Source: Rhyacophila brunnea (Eukaryota > Arthropoda > Insecta > Trichoptera > Rhyacophilidae). Taken from it: DNA of 64,000 nt. The DNA lies in assembly GCA_022495005.1 (NCBI GenBank), contig JAGYXB010001046.1, forward strand, positions 1-64,000. Direction: 5' to 3'. Below are positions 24,101 through 32,026 of this stretch, piece by piece (the first letter of the stretch is position 1; the number at the start of each line of letters is the position of its first letter). The position numbers were made by a program, and so were the translations under genes. The notes beneath the pieces are model-generated. The model had not been told where the DNA came from. It did not search any database and worked only from the letters and a program-made list of their open reading frames with translations.

Positions 24101-24947
24101 TGATATACCTTATAAATGTAAAGTATGTTCATATAGATGTACGTATTCTAGTATTCTTAAAAAACATATAATGACACATACTGGTGAAAAACCCTATAAA
24201 TGTAATGTGTGTTCATATAAATCCTCGCAAATTGGTCATCTTAAAAGACATGAAATGACACATACCGGTGAAAAACCTTATAAATGCAATTTATGTTCAT
24301 ATATATCCTCGACATCTGGTAATCTTAAAACACATAAAATGACACATACCGGTAAAAAACATTATAAATGCAATAAATGTTCATATAGATGCTCGCATAT
24401 TTGTGACCTTAAAAGACATAAAGTGACACATACCGGAGAAAAACCTTATAAATGCAATTTATGTTCATATGGGTCGTCGAGACTCGATGATCTTAAAAAA
24501 CATAAAATGACACATACTGGTGAAAAACCTTATAAATGTTATTTGTGTTCATATAGATCCTCGCAAATTGGTCATCTTAAAAATCATAAAATAACACATA
24601 CCGGTGAAAAACCTTATAAATGCAATATATGTTCATATATATCCTCGACATCTGGTAATCTTAAAACACATAAAATGACTCATACCGGTGAAAAACCCTT
24701 TAAATGTAATATATGTTCATATATATCCTCGACATCTGGTAATCTTAAAACACATAAAATGACACATACTGGTGAAAAACCCTATAAATGCAATGTATGT
24801 CCATATAGATCCTCAAAATCTGGTCATCTTAGAACACATAAAATGATACATACTGGTGAAAAACCTTATAAATGCAATGTATGTTCATATAGATGCTCGC
24901 AACTTAGTAATCTTATAAGACATGAAATGAGACATGTTGGTGAATAA
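15012..24947 (+). CDS. C2H2 zinc-finger protein, five-exon gene (cluster copy 3)
   Basis: The exons are 15012-15158, 15462-15611, 18676-18996, 19686-19838 and 23748-24947, of 49, 50, 107, 51 and 399 codons plus stop. Every junction has GT/AG and is phase 0, giving about 656 residues. The order is DVKQEC module, KREI/PGCSYSDY module, a module with a lone C2H2 finger, a second PGCSY module, and the leader with ten canonical fingers. The protein is probably a nuclear DNA-binding regulator with target unknown. It is the most complete copy in the cluster and the only one on the plus strand. Its introns hold mariner, Gypsy and RTE fragments. All frames are open, so it may be functional. Confidence 0.8.
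15462..15611 (+). CDS. Exon 2 of copy 3
   Basis: Acceptor TTTCAG, donor GTACGT, 50 codons, phase 0-0. Encodes VVKREIIEDISHP and PGCSYSDYRTMHQ. The closest relative is 37592-37744, with which it shares HPLYDDEYPQPGCS. Confidence 0.75.
16060..16695 (+). repeat. Duplicated intron segment, copy 2
   Basis: Matches 36775-37210 in reverse and, in its right two thirds, 7695-8075. Landmarks are TTTAGGCGTTCCAGCTAAAC, GTGAGATGTTCATATTAAT and TAACCATATGCGAACAATAA. Together with exons 1 and 2 and the upstream repeat it makes an inverted segmental duplication between copies 3 and 4. Confidence 0.8.
16902..17060 (+). repeat. Direct repeat of about 46 bases
   Basis: 16902-16947 and 17015-17060 share TTGGCCATT, GATATAATTA and ATTTAAATGTGGTAATTAA and are 67 bases apart. 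No function seen. Confidence 0.7.
17279..17820. mobile_element. TIR element (MITE), about 540 bases
   Basis: The left end CTCCTCCCACGGCGCAACTG and the right end in reverse complement ATCCTCCCACGGCGCAATTG pair over about 35 bases with few differences and continue weakly further in. The inside is GC-richer than the surrounding intron and shows no transposase frame. A target-site duplication is not obvious. Confidence 0.7.
18676..18996 (+). CDS. Exon 3 of copy 3: extra single-finger module
   Basis: Acceptor TTGACAG, donor GTAACT, 107 codons, phase 0-0. It contains VRLRLHRVSFFDRNFVCNVC followed by FFSSAHILNYHKRMH, that is one C2H2 finger behind a leader of the same form as the leader of the array exon (IRLILRRVIHFPRNLICCMC at 23908-23967). 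It appears to be a duplicate of the head of the array exon. No counterpart is visible in copies 2, 4 or 5. Confidence 0.75.
19140..19525 (+). mobile_element. hAT-type MITE relic
   Basis: Starts CAGTGGCGAAGGATG like the element with target-site duplication at 56907, then keeps ATAAATAGTACACACAAAAC and GGTTAGTTTTTAAAATT. The right terminus is eroded. Confidence 0.6.
19686..19838 (+). CDS. Exon 4 of copy 3 (second PGCSY module)
   Basis: Acceptor TTTTCAG, donor GTATGT, 51 codons, phase 0-0. Encodes VIIKEELVENAIHQI and PGCSYLQYKPLDQ. Homologues are 58218-58370 (51 codons, PGCSYSKYIPLDQ) and 32734-32868. It also resembles exon 2, so exons 2 and 4 are probably an old exon duplication. Confidence 0.75.
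20180..20440 (-). mobile_element. Dead mariner/Tc1-type transposase, middle part (a)
   Basis: Across frameshifts the minus strand reads DDAH, then NRFVNKENF, then IIWCGFHAGGVVAQFFKN. These match the positions of SDEAHF, NGYVNKQNC and VTVWCGFHAGGIIGPYF in IS630/mariner transposases. It is antisense to copy 3 within the last intron. Confidence 0.65.
20724..21730 (-). mobile_element. Ty3/Gypsy retrotransposon pol fragment (RNase H to integrase zinc finger)
   Basis: The minus strand gives an RNase H domain at 21638-21267 (LQTDASGHGMGAVLF, EQEALKIIWNIKRYR, LVTDNKGLTWLQQA). A linker with the DALSRNWNPHAP end follows, and then the H2C2 integrase zinc-binding region (HNDHKACHPGEKMTNRA, YLRRCRT) at 20990-20850. 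The last cysteine is replaced by arginine. A stop replaces the Trp of the xWT motif at 21660. Integrase catalytic core, reverse transcriptase and LTRs are missing. Base composition is clearly richer in GC than the surrounding intron, so it is a later arrival than the mariner pieces on either side. Confidence 0.85.
21890..22160 (-). mobile_element. Dead mariner/Tc1-type transposase, middle part (b)
   Basis: Minus-strand frames give NGLVNRQNCRIW, then FCGSHAGETIELYLSKNEAG and TRVTVNGDHYALDID. It covers the same protein region as 20180-20440, so it is a second copy, not the other half of one element split by the Gypsy fragment. Confidence 0.7.
22311..23030 (-). mobile_element. RTE-type LINE 3' end
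   Basis: The minus strand encodes the C-terminal part of an RTE-like endonuclease/reverse transcriptase: YIYLGQQVSIDG, RRVKLGWSAFGRLNNVFKS at about 22920-22790, then frameshifted remains of the FNQCVLPVITYACETWTLS and RGMERCILGIT segments. It ends in a (TGA)n-like tail at 22311-22329, as RTE elements often do. Inserted in the last intron of copy 3. Confidence 0.8.
23748..24947 (+). CDS. Array exon of copy 3: leader plus ten C2H2 fingers
   Basis: The acceptor TTTTTCTAG ends at 23747; the frame then opens VSTKGFFTSLHDTDESQQSS, continues through TIQYSEVTVDESNIKQE and the leader IRLILRRVIHFPRNLICCMC. It has one leader finger and ten canonical fingers, mostly YKCNxCSYxSSxxxxLKxH with HTGEKPYKC linkers. 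The CSYxSS pattern differs from the CFKKF fingers of copies 1, 2, 4 and 5, so this array expanded separately from a common leader. The last finger ends MRHVGE and then a TAA stop. All zinc ligands of the ten fingers are present. Confidence 0.9.
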   Translation, partial: VSTKGFFTSLHDTDESQQSSEDCIQDRTIQYSEVTVDESNIKQEILQRDAPKEIRLILRRVIHFPRNLICCMCNAVFGCENSLKTHKMVHMDVIPHQNQSIVVLQHSNVNVQKKTITGDIPYKCKVCSYRCTYSSILKKHIMTHTGEKPYKCNVCSYKSSQIGHLKRHEMTHTGEKPYKCNLCSYISSTSGNLKTHKMTHTGKKHYKCNKCSYRCSHICDLKRHKVTHTGEKPYKCNLCSYGSSRLDDLKKHKMTHTGEKPYKCYLCSYRSSQIGHLKNHKITHTGEKPYKCNICSYISSTSGNLKTHKMTHTGEKPFKCNICSYISSTSGNLKTHKMTHTGEKPYKCNVCPYRSSKSGHLRTHKMIHTGEKPYKCNVCSYRCSQLSNLIRHEMRHVGE

Positions 24948-25129
24948 CCTTTTAAAACAATATTATGCAGGTGATACTTTTGCATTCCTGAATAGTATCT
25001 TCAAGTGACCTACCTCACATTGTGTCTGCGTAAAGTGTTCAACCCCTGTGTGCTACCAACGCTCACGTAAGTATATGAGACATGAATTCTTAATGTAAGA
25101 TATAATTTAAAAAAAATGGATAGGTTGTG

Positions 25130-25640
25130 CAACTTGATATGAAAAAGTGCTTCTAGAGCACAACGGTTAAAGATTGCAAAAAAAACTAATGGATAAGGAA
25201 GCAGACAAAAATACGCGATGTGATCGAGCTCGCTAAGCAGATGAAATGGTAACAGACTAGAGATTTTTCTCAGTTAATAGGCAACCGCTAGACATATGCC
25301 GTCCTACAGTGGTACCCAATGAGCGGGGCACTAAATTTCCACAGGTACACCCTTAAGCCTGCTGGATTCATAATATTTGGAGGATGCACGTGACAGCCAC
25401 AAAACTAAGTACCGAGAAGGCTGGAGGTAGCTTTACTGGGTTTCGAAAAAAACTTCAAGCTGCTTCCAGCCAAATAGATTCTGGCTTCCTGGAAAGTAGT
25501 TAAATACCATCTATCTATAGAGTGCACACTGGAAACCTACGAAATGTTGGTATGGCTCTGAATTATGCTAAGAGACATCAGAGCGACATGTATTCTTGAA
25601 GACGCAATGTGGTGTGTGCGAATTTAATGAAATCGCTTCG
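25130..25640 (+). mobile_element. Degenerate RTE/LINE C-terminal fragment
   Basis: Broken frames read VIELAKQMKW, AVLQWYPMSG and LKPAGFIIFGG, where RTE-like proteins have a KQxKWxWAGHVxR region followed by AVLxWxP and a GRPxxRW segment. Related scraps are at 28780-29060 and 38740-38800 (CCTTTAAGCCCGCTCGATTC). No intact frame. Confidence 0.5.
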
Positions 25641-26036
25641 CATATTAATATATTCCACTTACGTGAGGTGAATTTAGGTGGACGTTGTTTTTTAAATTCT
25701 TAAAATAGGGTCTGCTTAACTCATGCAGTGTACTTCCTTGTACCTATATACTTAATATTTTTTGTATTAACACATTATTTTATATTGTAGAATAACTTAA
25801 TACTGATCTATCTATTGTGTTATGTACATAAATATGTTTTAATAATATTTCTTTGTTTCTAAATGTCATGTTTGAACGTCTTAAACTTATAATTTATAAT
25901 GTCCACAATATGTAAAATAAATAAATTGAAATTGAAAATTGAAAGGTGTCTAGCTACCGAGTGAAAACAATAAATATTTTTTTTAAATATTGAATTATGT
26001 CAAATACATACCTATTGGAATTACTTTTAATGTGTT
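25641..26036. other. AT-rich spacer
   Basis: Contains AATAAATAAA near 25918, about 970 bases past the stop of copy 3. Whether it serves as its poly(A) signal cannot be said. Nothing else recognised. Confidence 0.3.
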
Positions 26037-26225
26037 TACTGTCAGTAAATGGTGGAACTGCATTGTTTTATTAATTTAATAAATCGCAAAATCATAAATA
26101 CTTTTTATTAAATCTAGACCGGTTTCGTCCTTTTCAGAAGGACATTATCAACTTTAGAATTGTCTCTCTGAGACGTCAGTTGATGAAGCACTAAAAAAAT
26201 TTGCGTTTTATTTAATTAACCAATA
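26037..26225. repeat. Diverged second copy of the 13557 fold-back family
   Basis: Left flank and arm (GGTGGAACTGCATTG, then TTTATTAATTTAATAAATCGC) and the inverted right arm (TTGCGTTTTATTTAATTAAC) match 13541-13680. The middle is longer and contains GACCGGTTTCGTCC. Confidence 0.6.
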
Positions 26226-26332
26226 ATATATATAGGAATATTATATAATTATTTTTTAGGTACATTATCGGAATTAACCAATAATATATTATATAGGAAT
26301 ATTATATAATTATTTTTTAGGTACATTATCGG
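26213..26332 (+). repeat. Two-unit tandem repeat, about 60 bases per unit
   Basis: AATTAACCAATAATATAT, then AGGAATATTATATAATTA, then TTTTTTAGGTACATTATCGG occurs twice back to back. The units differ by a few bases in the TA-rich part. Confidence 0.85.
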
Positions 26333-27980
26333 GAGTAATACTGGCCCACCTTATTAGGTTCACGGGCTGCTTGAAGGCTGGTTATATGAATTATTATAAC
26401 ACAAAAGGTATACACTGATTTATAATGTTTAAACATGCGTGGCATTCTGTTGGCATGGTATTTCCGCCGCGTGGGCAGCGGACCCTTGCGTGGTTTCACC
26501 GCTTTCGCAGTTTATTTCCTACTAATTGGAAAATATCTATTATTATTTTATGAAGGGAGGGTGAAAGATGTGTTGGAAGTCTAAAGAGTATAGCTAGATT
26601 CTCGAATGTTCTCAGGTCTTTTTGGGTTTTGAAAAATTACCGTTGCTTGGGATCGAGGCGACCTTGGCTCGGCCGAGGCTTAGGGACAGAAAATAGCCTT
26701 GGGCGCAAGGTAGGTACTCGAAGATCGCCTCTCGCAGAAATCGTTTGCAAAATGTTATTTATTTTAAAATATTTATAAGGGATGGCAAACATTTATCAGG
26801 GGTATGTTTGTTATTGAGGTAAGGTTTGTGATATGAAATTGTTGATGTTTTTACGGAGAAGGGTTTTACTTAATCATCCAGTATCTATTATTTTATATGC
26901 CAACATTGCAAAGATCATATGCTACATTCATCATGATAACCAGTATATGTAGGTACGCTATGTTTCGCTCTGCGGAGTCGAAGCCTAGACGTTAAATAAG
27001 AATATTGAAAGCTTTCTATATGTGGCTATTTTGGGGTACCATCAAGATATGCTGGGTTGATCACATAACCAGTGTTAAGATATAAACGCCAGCAATCAAG
27101 ACTCATTAACTCATAGATAACTACTTAAACTTATCAAGCACAGAAAGCTGAATATTTTGACAATATTTACTTGAATGCGAATTTTGATTAATTACTCATT
27201 TTATAATATTTTGTTGCTTAATTTATTGTTGAATACATAGAATCAACGTCGTTTTGGTAAGCCCTACAATCCAGCGGTCGGTATGTCCAAGTTCCCAATG
27301 GCACATACCTAGATATATATATTTTATGCTGGTAATTGGCTCCTTCTTTTTCTAAAGAGTGCAGTTTATTGTCAGAATAGAAAATGATGTCTCTGCTACT
27401 ACTATTTTCATGTAGGTACAGCAAAACGCAAGAACTGATTTCGTTGGCACCTCTGTTAGCTAAAGCTTGATTAAAAAATTAGCATTTACCAAAGATATTG
27501 GACGGTGCAATCTCTTTGGCATTGACCTTTTTTGTTACCTAATTAAGTAGGTATTTCAAATATTGTAACAGTTTAACTTTCTTTTATAAAAAAGCCGTAA
27601 CATCACCTCAGGCACTTTTAAGGAAGGAGCGTAAATCAAAACATATTACTATATAATCCACAGATATGGCGGCAATGGTACCTAACATGGGATTTTCACC
27701 ATGAGTCATTGTGTTTATTTTATTAATGAGTTGGATAGGTAGGTACTAAGTTTCCAACACCTCTTCTCATTAGTACCAGCGATCTTAAAAGCTTAACATT
27801 ATTCGGTAGGTCTATTCAGTAGTTATTTAGTAGTAAATAATATAGAGTAATAATTATATATAGTACCTACTTAGTAAATAATATATAGTTAAAAATAAAT
27901 TAATAGTAAATAGTGTAGGTTTCTTATGAGGCCCTTTGTCAGTCTACAAAAAGAAGGTCTCTCTGCATTTAGTTATGGTT
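26333..27980. other. Intergenic stretch between copies 3 and 4
   Basis: No exon with splice signals, no recognised element. A GC-richer patch at 26430-26520 and one at 26640-26720 (GGCGACCTTGGCTCGGCCGA) remain unexplained. Confidence 0.4.
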
Positions 27981-27984
27981 TCGG

Positions 27985-28600
27985 CAATTTCGATTCCATC
28001 GTGTTTTGTATTGATGTGTATGATGCTATGGTGAGGCTTGAGTTCGTAGACGATTCGAAGGCATCTGTTCTCCGTTGAATAGGATTTGGTGCTGTCTGTA
28101 CCTAGTCCAAATTGGGGATGCATACAGCATGGTTGGTTTAATAACCATGCTATTTAGTGCCTTTTTGTTTTCTTCTGAGAGACAATTTCTACGGTTGAAG
28201 ATGGGTCTAAGAACCCCCATCGCCATAAAGGCTTTTCGCCTGGCTTCTAATAGGTGAGGTGTTTAGTTCAATCTATGGTGAAGGTATACCCCGAGATATT
28301 TCACATGGTGACTGAATGAACAGGGGATGTCACAAACAGTAATTTTTCCTTTATAGGATTTTTGGCTCCGCGAAAAGAGAATCGCCTCCGTCTTCTACGC
28401 GTTAACTTTAAGTCTCCAGCGACTGAAATAATCAGTTAGCTTCGAGTGCCCTTTTCTCAGTTCCTAATCGCCGTGACAGTCTGGCGGCTGGTGGAAAGGA
28501 AGGCTGTGTCATCTGCGTATAGCGCCAGTGTGCAGTTGGCGGGGTTTGGCATATCACTTATGAAATGATTGAAGACCTGGCACATTGCCAAACTTGCATA
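27985..28600 (-). mobile_element. Jockey/R1-like LINE reverse transcriptase fragment
   Basis: Minus-strand frames give FNHFISDMPNPANCTLALYADD (catalytic YADD) at about 28580-28510. LRPIFNRRNCLSEENKKALN and TMLYASPIWTRYR follow at 28220-28100, the usual order of such LINEs. Frameshifts separate the blocks. The 5' portion is missing. Confidence 0.75.
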
Positions 28601-29445
28601 AATTGCATTTCAGGCCATATACCTATATTATTATCGTCAAAAATGCGTAATATTTGCTACTAATGTGTGATACCAGTATTCACGTATGTGGGTTAAACAT
28701 GAAAGATAAATTTAAAACAATAAAATCAGCGCAACGTGGCATGGAATGTGCATGTTGGGCATAAAATAATATCACAAATTAAACTAATGGATACGGAAGC
28801 AGACAAGAGTAGGTTATGTGAAACAATATGTCAGTCGACGAGTGAACAATCGTGCTGCCTAATTTCCAGGTTATTCTATATCACATTTTTAAGCAAAATT
28901 ACTAAATAATTCAATATGAACTTTCAAATTGCTCTTCTGAGAAATATACTGAAGTTGACATAGAACAACCTGGAAATCAGGCTGCGAAATGTCAATATAC
29001 AGTGGCCCCGCCCCAATCGGCCACTTAAACAACCACAGGGACCCACAACTAGCTCACTTGACAAACTCATAAACTTCGGCCGATGTACGTGGCAGTGAAG
29101 ATCTGGGTACTGAAATAGTCGTCAAAGCTAACAGGAAGATAGTTATATAGCCTTTCATATTACAGATATAAACCAAATCCAGAATATGACTGCTCAATAT
29201 AACAGTATTATTAAATCTACATTTCGCCACTGATGGTAACATCAAGAAGAAAGACATTTTTCTCGGTTACTTTTTTAAGTGTATAGCATTTTCAGAAAAA
29301 GGCACACATTAGAATTACCTCAAGATAGGTACAATTATTTTTACCATCATGGGAAGTGAGAGTTCTTCAGAATGGAAAATTTATGTGACATTAAAAACTT
29401 TCTTTCGCATTGTCAGCACTGTAATTCGGAGAAAACATAGTTACA
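28601..29445. other. Spacer with LINE scraps
   Basis: 28780-29060 repeats words of the RTE scrap at 25190-25340 (ACTAATGGATACGGAAGCAG versus ACTAATGGATAAGGAAGCAG). Otherwise nothing recognised. Confidence 0.4.
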
Positions 29446-29448
29446 TAG

Positions 29449-29940
29449 CAATGGCAAAAAGCGGAGGTAGGCTGTTATGGTCTGGCATAAAATGATAACG
29501 TATTTCTTTTCATTGGACTAATATAACTACGTGTACATGGTATTTTAAATTATGCATATTAGATAACAGTCTAAAGATATTTGTTTATCTATAAAATATT
29601 GAAAATTATGACATTAAACAATATTTGTAATCAATAATAATCGTTTGAAATAGGAAAAATGATCGCCATGTATCATATTTAGTATTCTTATTTCAACAAA
29701 AATAAATAAGTATGACTGAAATAGTGTGAACTATTTTAGTTGGATCGCCAATACGGTACACCTACATTGTTGTGGTTGGGTTGAGGCAGAGTTTAACTGA
29801 ATTTAAAAAAATGACCGGCACAATCTGCAAATTGTATTCTTAGTTCAATGAAAATAAATAAAGTTGACTGACAAATTTAAGTGTGCAATATTTATGTGAA
29901 ATCTTAATAGCTTTCCTCCACCCTTTTCATAGTGGCTGGA
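29449..29940. mobile_element. hAT-type MITE, eroded copy
   Basis: The left end AAGCGGAGGTAGGCTGTTAT and right end CCTCCACCCTTTTCATAGTGG are inverted relative to each other and correspond to the termini of the 56907-57489 element. Inner words AACAAAAATAAATAAGTATG and TTAGTTCAATGAAAATAAA also recur there. Confidence 0.65.
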
Positions 29941-30000
29941 CCAAAAGATACCTTGCCATACATTTTGTACATACACATTGCCACGTATTTATAAAAATCA

Positions 30001-30075
30001 ATAGCCTGGGTCAATCTATTGCTGGATAAAGGCCTCCCCTAGCGCCAGGTACATCCACCGAACATTCTCTACTCC
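30001..30075 (-). mobile_element. RTE LINE 3' scrap
   Basis: CTATTGCTGGATAAAGGCCT matches the start of the 22330 and 44780 LINE ends (CTGGATGAAGGCC, AGATGAAGGCCTCCC). Too short for more. Confidence 0.45.
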
Positions 30076-30600
30076 ATTAATTTAATAATAAGTTATAATC
30101 TAGATATTAAAAATCCTCCAACAAAGTTGTGTCAATATCTTTATACGTAAATCATAATTTGTAAATATTGGAAAGAAGCCAGCTTGTTTATAACATACCA
30201 CATTACGTCATATTACTAGTCTCAAATTTTATTCTTACAACCTACCAAATAGCAAATCATCCACCACTCTCTCACACTTCCATACATGTTGATAATTAGT
30301 TGCAGATTATTAATTGGGTTGTAGCATTTTTACATGTAAGATGTTGAGTTTAGTTTGGGACAAACGCTTTATTTTTTCAGTAATAATGAAAAACAAATAA
30401 AATGGTGAAGAACAATAATTATTACAATATTAAGTGACCAATAATATATCAGGAATACTAATTGAAATATTGCCACATACAAGATTCACGCTTCAGTAAT
30501 GCAATTAGTTGCAGTACGAATATAATAAAAATCGAATAATGTTCCAAAACCGGTAAGTATTTAAGTTAATAGGATATTCCAGATAAAATTAATTTGCAAT
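30076..30600. other. Spacer 3' of copy 4
   Basis: AT-rich with nothing recognised; may include the 3' untranslated region of copy 4. Confidence 0.35.
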
Positions 30601-30607
30601 ATTTTTT

Positions 30608-30772
30608 AAAAACACCTCGCAATTTATGGTTTTTGAGATTAGCAATTTTAGAGAATTTTTTAGAGCACACATCACATTGATGTGGTTTTTCACCAGTATG
30701 TGTCATTATATGACCTTTAAGATGAGAAATTCGAGAGAAAAGTTTAGAACATACATGACATTCATGTGCTTT
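30608..30772 (-). pseudogene. Two fingers cut off from copy 4 by a nonsense codon
   Basis: Directly after the TAA that ends copy 4, the same frame reads on as [40 protein letters not shown] and [11 protein letters not shown]. The stop stands exactly where a linker GAA (HTG-E-KPH) is expected, so one G to T change truncated the array. Confidence 0.85.
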
Positions 30773-32026
30773 TTAACCAGTATGTGTCATTTTATGTATT
30801 TTGAGATTCCACATATTCTGGAAATTCTTTAAACAAACATCGCATTGATGTGGTTTTTCACCAGTATGTGTCATTATATGACCCTTAAGATGAGTAATTC
30901 GAGAGAACTTTTTAGAACACACATGACAATGATGAGGTTTTTCACCAGTATGAGTCATTATATGACCTTTAAGATGAGAAATTTGAGAGAATTGTTTAGA
31001 ACATACAAGACATTGATGTGGTTTTTCACCAGTATGTGTCATTTTATGTATTTTGAGATATCTAATTGAGACAACATTTTTGAAACACACATCGCATTGA
31101 TGTGGTTTTTCACCGGTATGAGTCATTATATGACCTTTAAGACGAGACATTTGAGAGAATTGTTTAGAACATACATGACATTGATATGGTTTTTCATCAG
31201 TGTGTGTCATTTTATGTTTTTTGAGATCACTATTTGAGACAAATTTTTTAAAACACATATCGCATTGATATGGTTTTTCACCAGTATGCGTCATTTTATG
31301 TGTTTTGAGTTCATTTGCATTGAACTTTTTAAAACACACATCGCATTGATGAGGTCTATTACCAGTATGTGTAAATTTATGATTTTTAAGGTGAGCAATT
31401 TGAGAGAATTTTTTAAAACATTCATCACATTGATGTGGTTTTTCACCAGTATGTGTCCTTTTATGTTTTTTGAGATCACCAATTTGCCGAAAATTTTTTA
31501 AACATACATCGCATTGATGTGGTTTTTCACCAGTGTGCATAATTTTATGTCTTTTCAGATTACTATTTGCGTTGAAGTTTTTAAAACACACATCGCATTG
31601 ATATTGTTTTTCGCCAATGTGTGTCATTTTATGTTTTTTAAGGTTATCAATTTGCAGAAAATTTTTAAAACACACATCATTACCAATATTTGTTTTATAC
31701 AACTTAAGATGCTGAGACTTCGTGCATGAAATGTAGTGACTATTTAGATGATTTACAGATTCAAACACTCCATAGCAATTATTGCAAATAAAGTTACGTG
31801 GAAAATATGTAACTCTTCTCAACACAATTCGAACCACCTTTGGCAAATATAATTTCGAAACTTCCTGTTTTACGTTTAGTACATCTGTAGTTATCTCTGA
31901 ATATTGTATCATATTTTCCATTTTATTTGTTGAATCTGTTATCTTGTTATTGGTCAGGTTATTTTCAGGCGTATCTTTTCTAACGACTTCCAATAGATTA
32001 TATGTGAAACATTGCTGGGAAGAAAT
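30773..32026 (-). CDS. Array exon of copy 4: leader plus eleven fingers, some defective
   Basis: Opens after CTTTGTAG with ISSQQCFTYNLLEVVRKD; leader VRIVLRRVTYFPRNFICNNC is identical to that of copy 2. The first array finger lost its first cysteine through an in-frame deletion (NIGNDVC where copy 2 has KPHQCDVC). The fifth is two residues short (FNANELKTH). The remaining nine have all four ligands. The [17 protein letters not shown] class alternates with CFKKF types. It ends prematurely at 30775, see the downstream entry. Confidence 0.85.
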   Translation of the reverse strand: MSSQQCFTYNLLEVVRKDTPENNLTNNKITDSTNKMENMIQYSEITTDVLNVKQEVSKLYLPKVVRIVLRRVTYFPRNFICNNCYGVFESVNHLNSHYISCTKSQHLKLYKTNIGNDVCFKNFLQIDNLKKHKMTHIGEKQYQCDVCFKNFNANSNLKRHKIMHTGEKPHQCDVCLKNFRQIGDLKKHKRTHTGEKPHQCDECFKKFSQIAHLKNHKFTHTGNRPHQCDVCFKKFNANELKTHKMTHTGEKPYQCDMCFKKFVSNSDLKKHKMTHTDEKPYQCHVCSKQFSQMSRLKGHIMTHTGEKPHQCDVCFKNVVSIRYLKIHKMTHTGEKPHQCLVCSKQFSQISHLKGHIMTHTGEKPHHCHVCSKKFSRITHLKGHIMTHTGEKPHQCDVCLKNFQNMWNLKIHKMTHTG

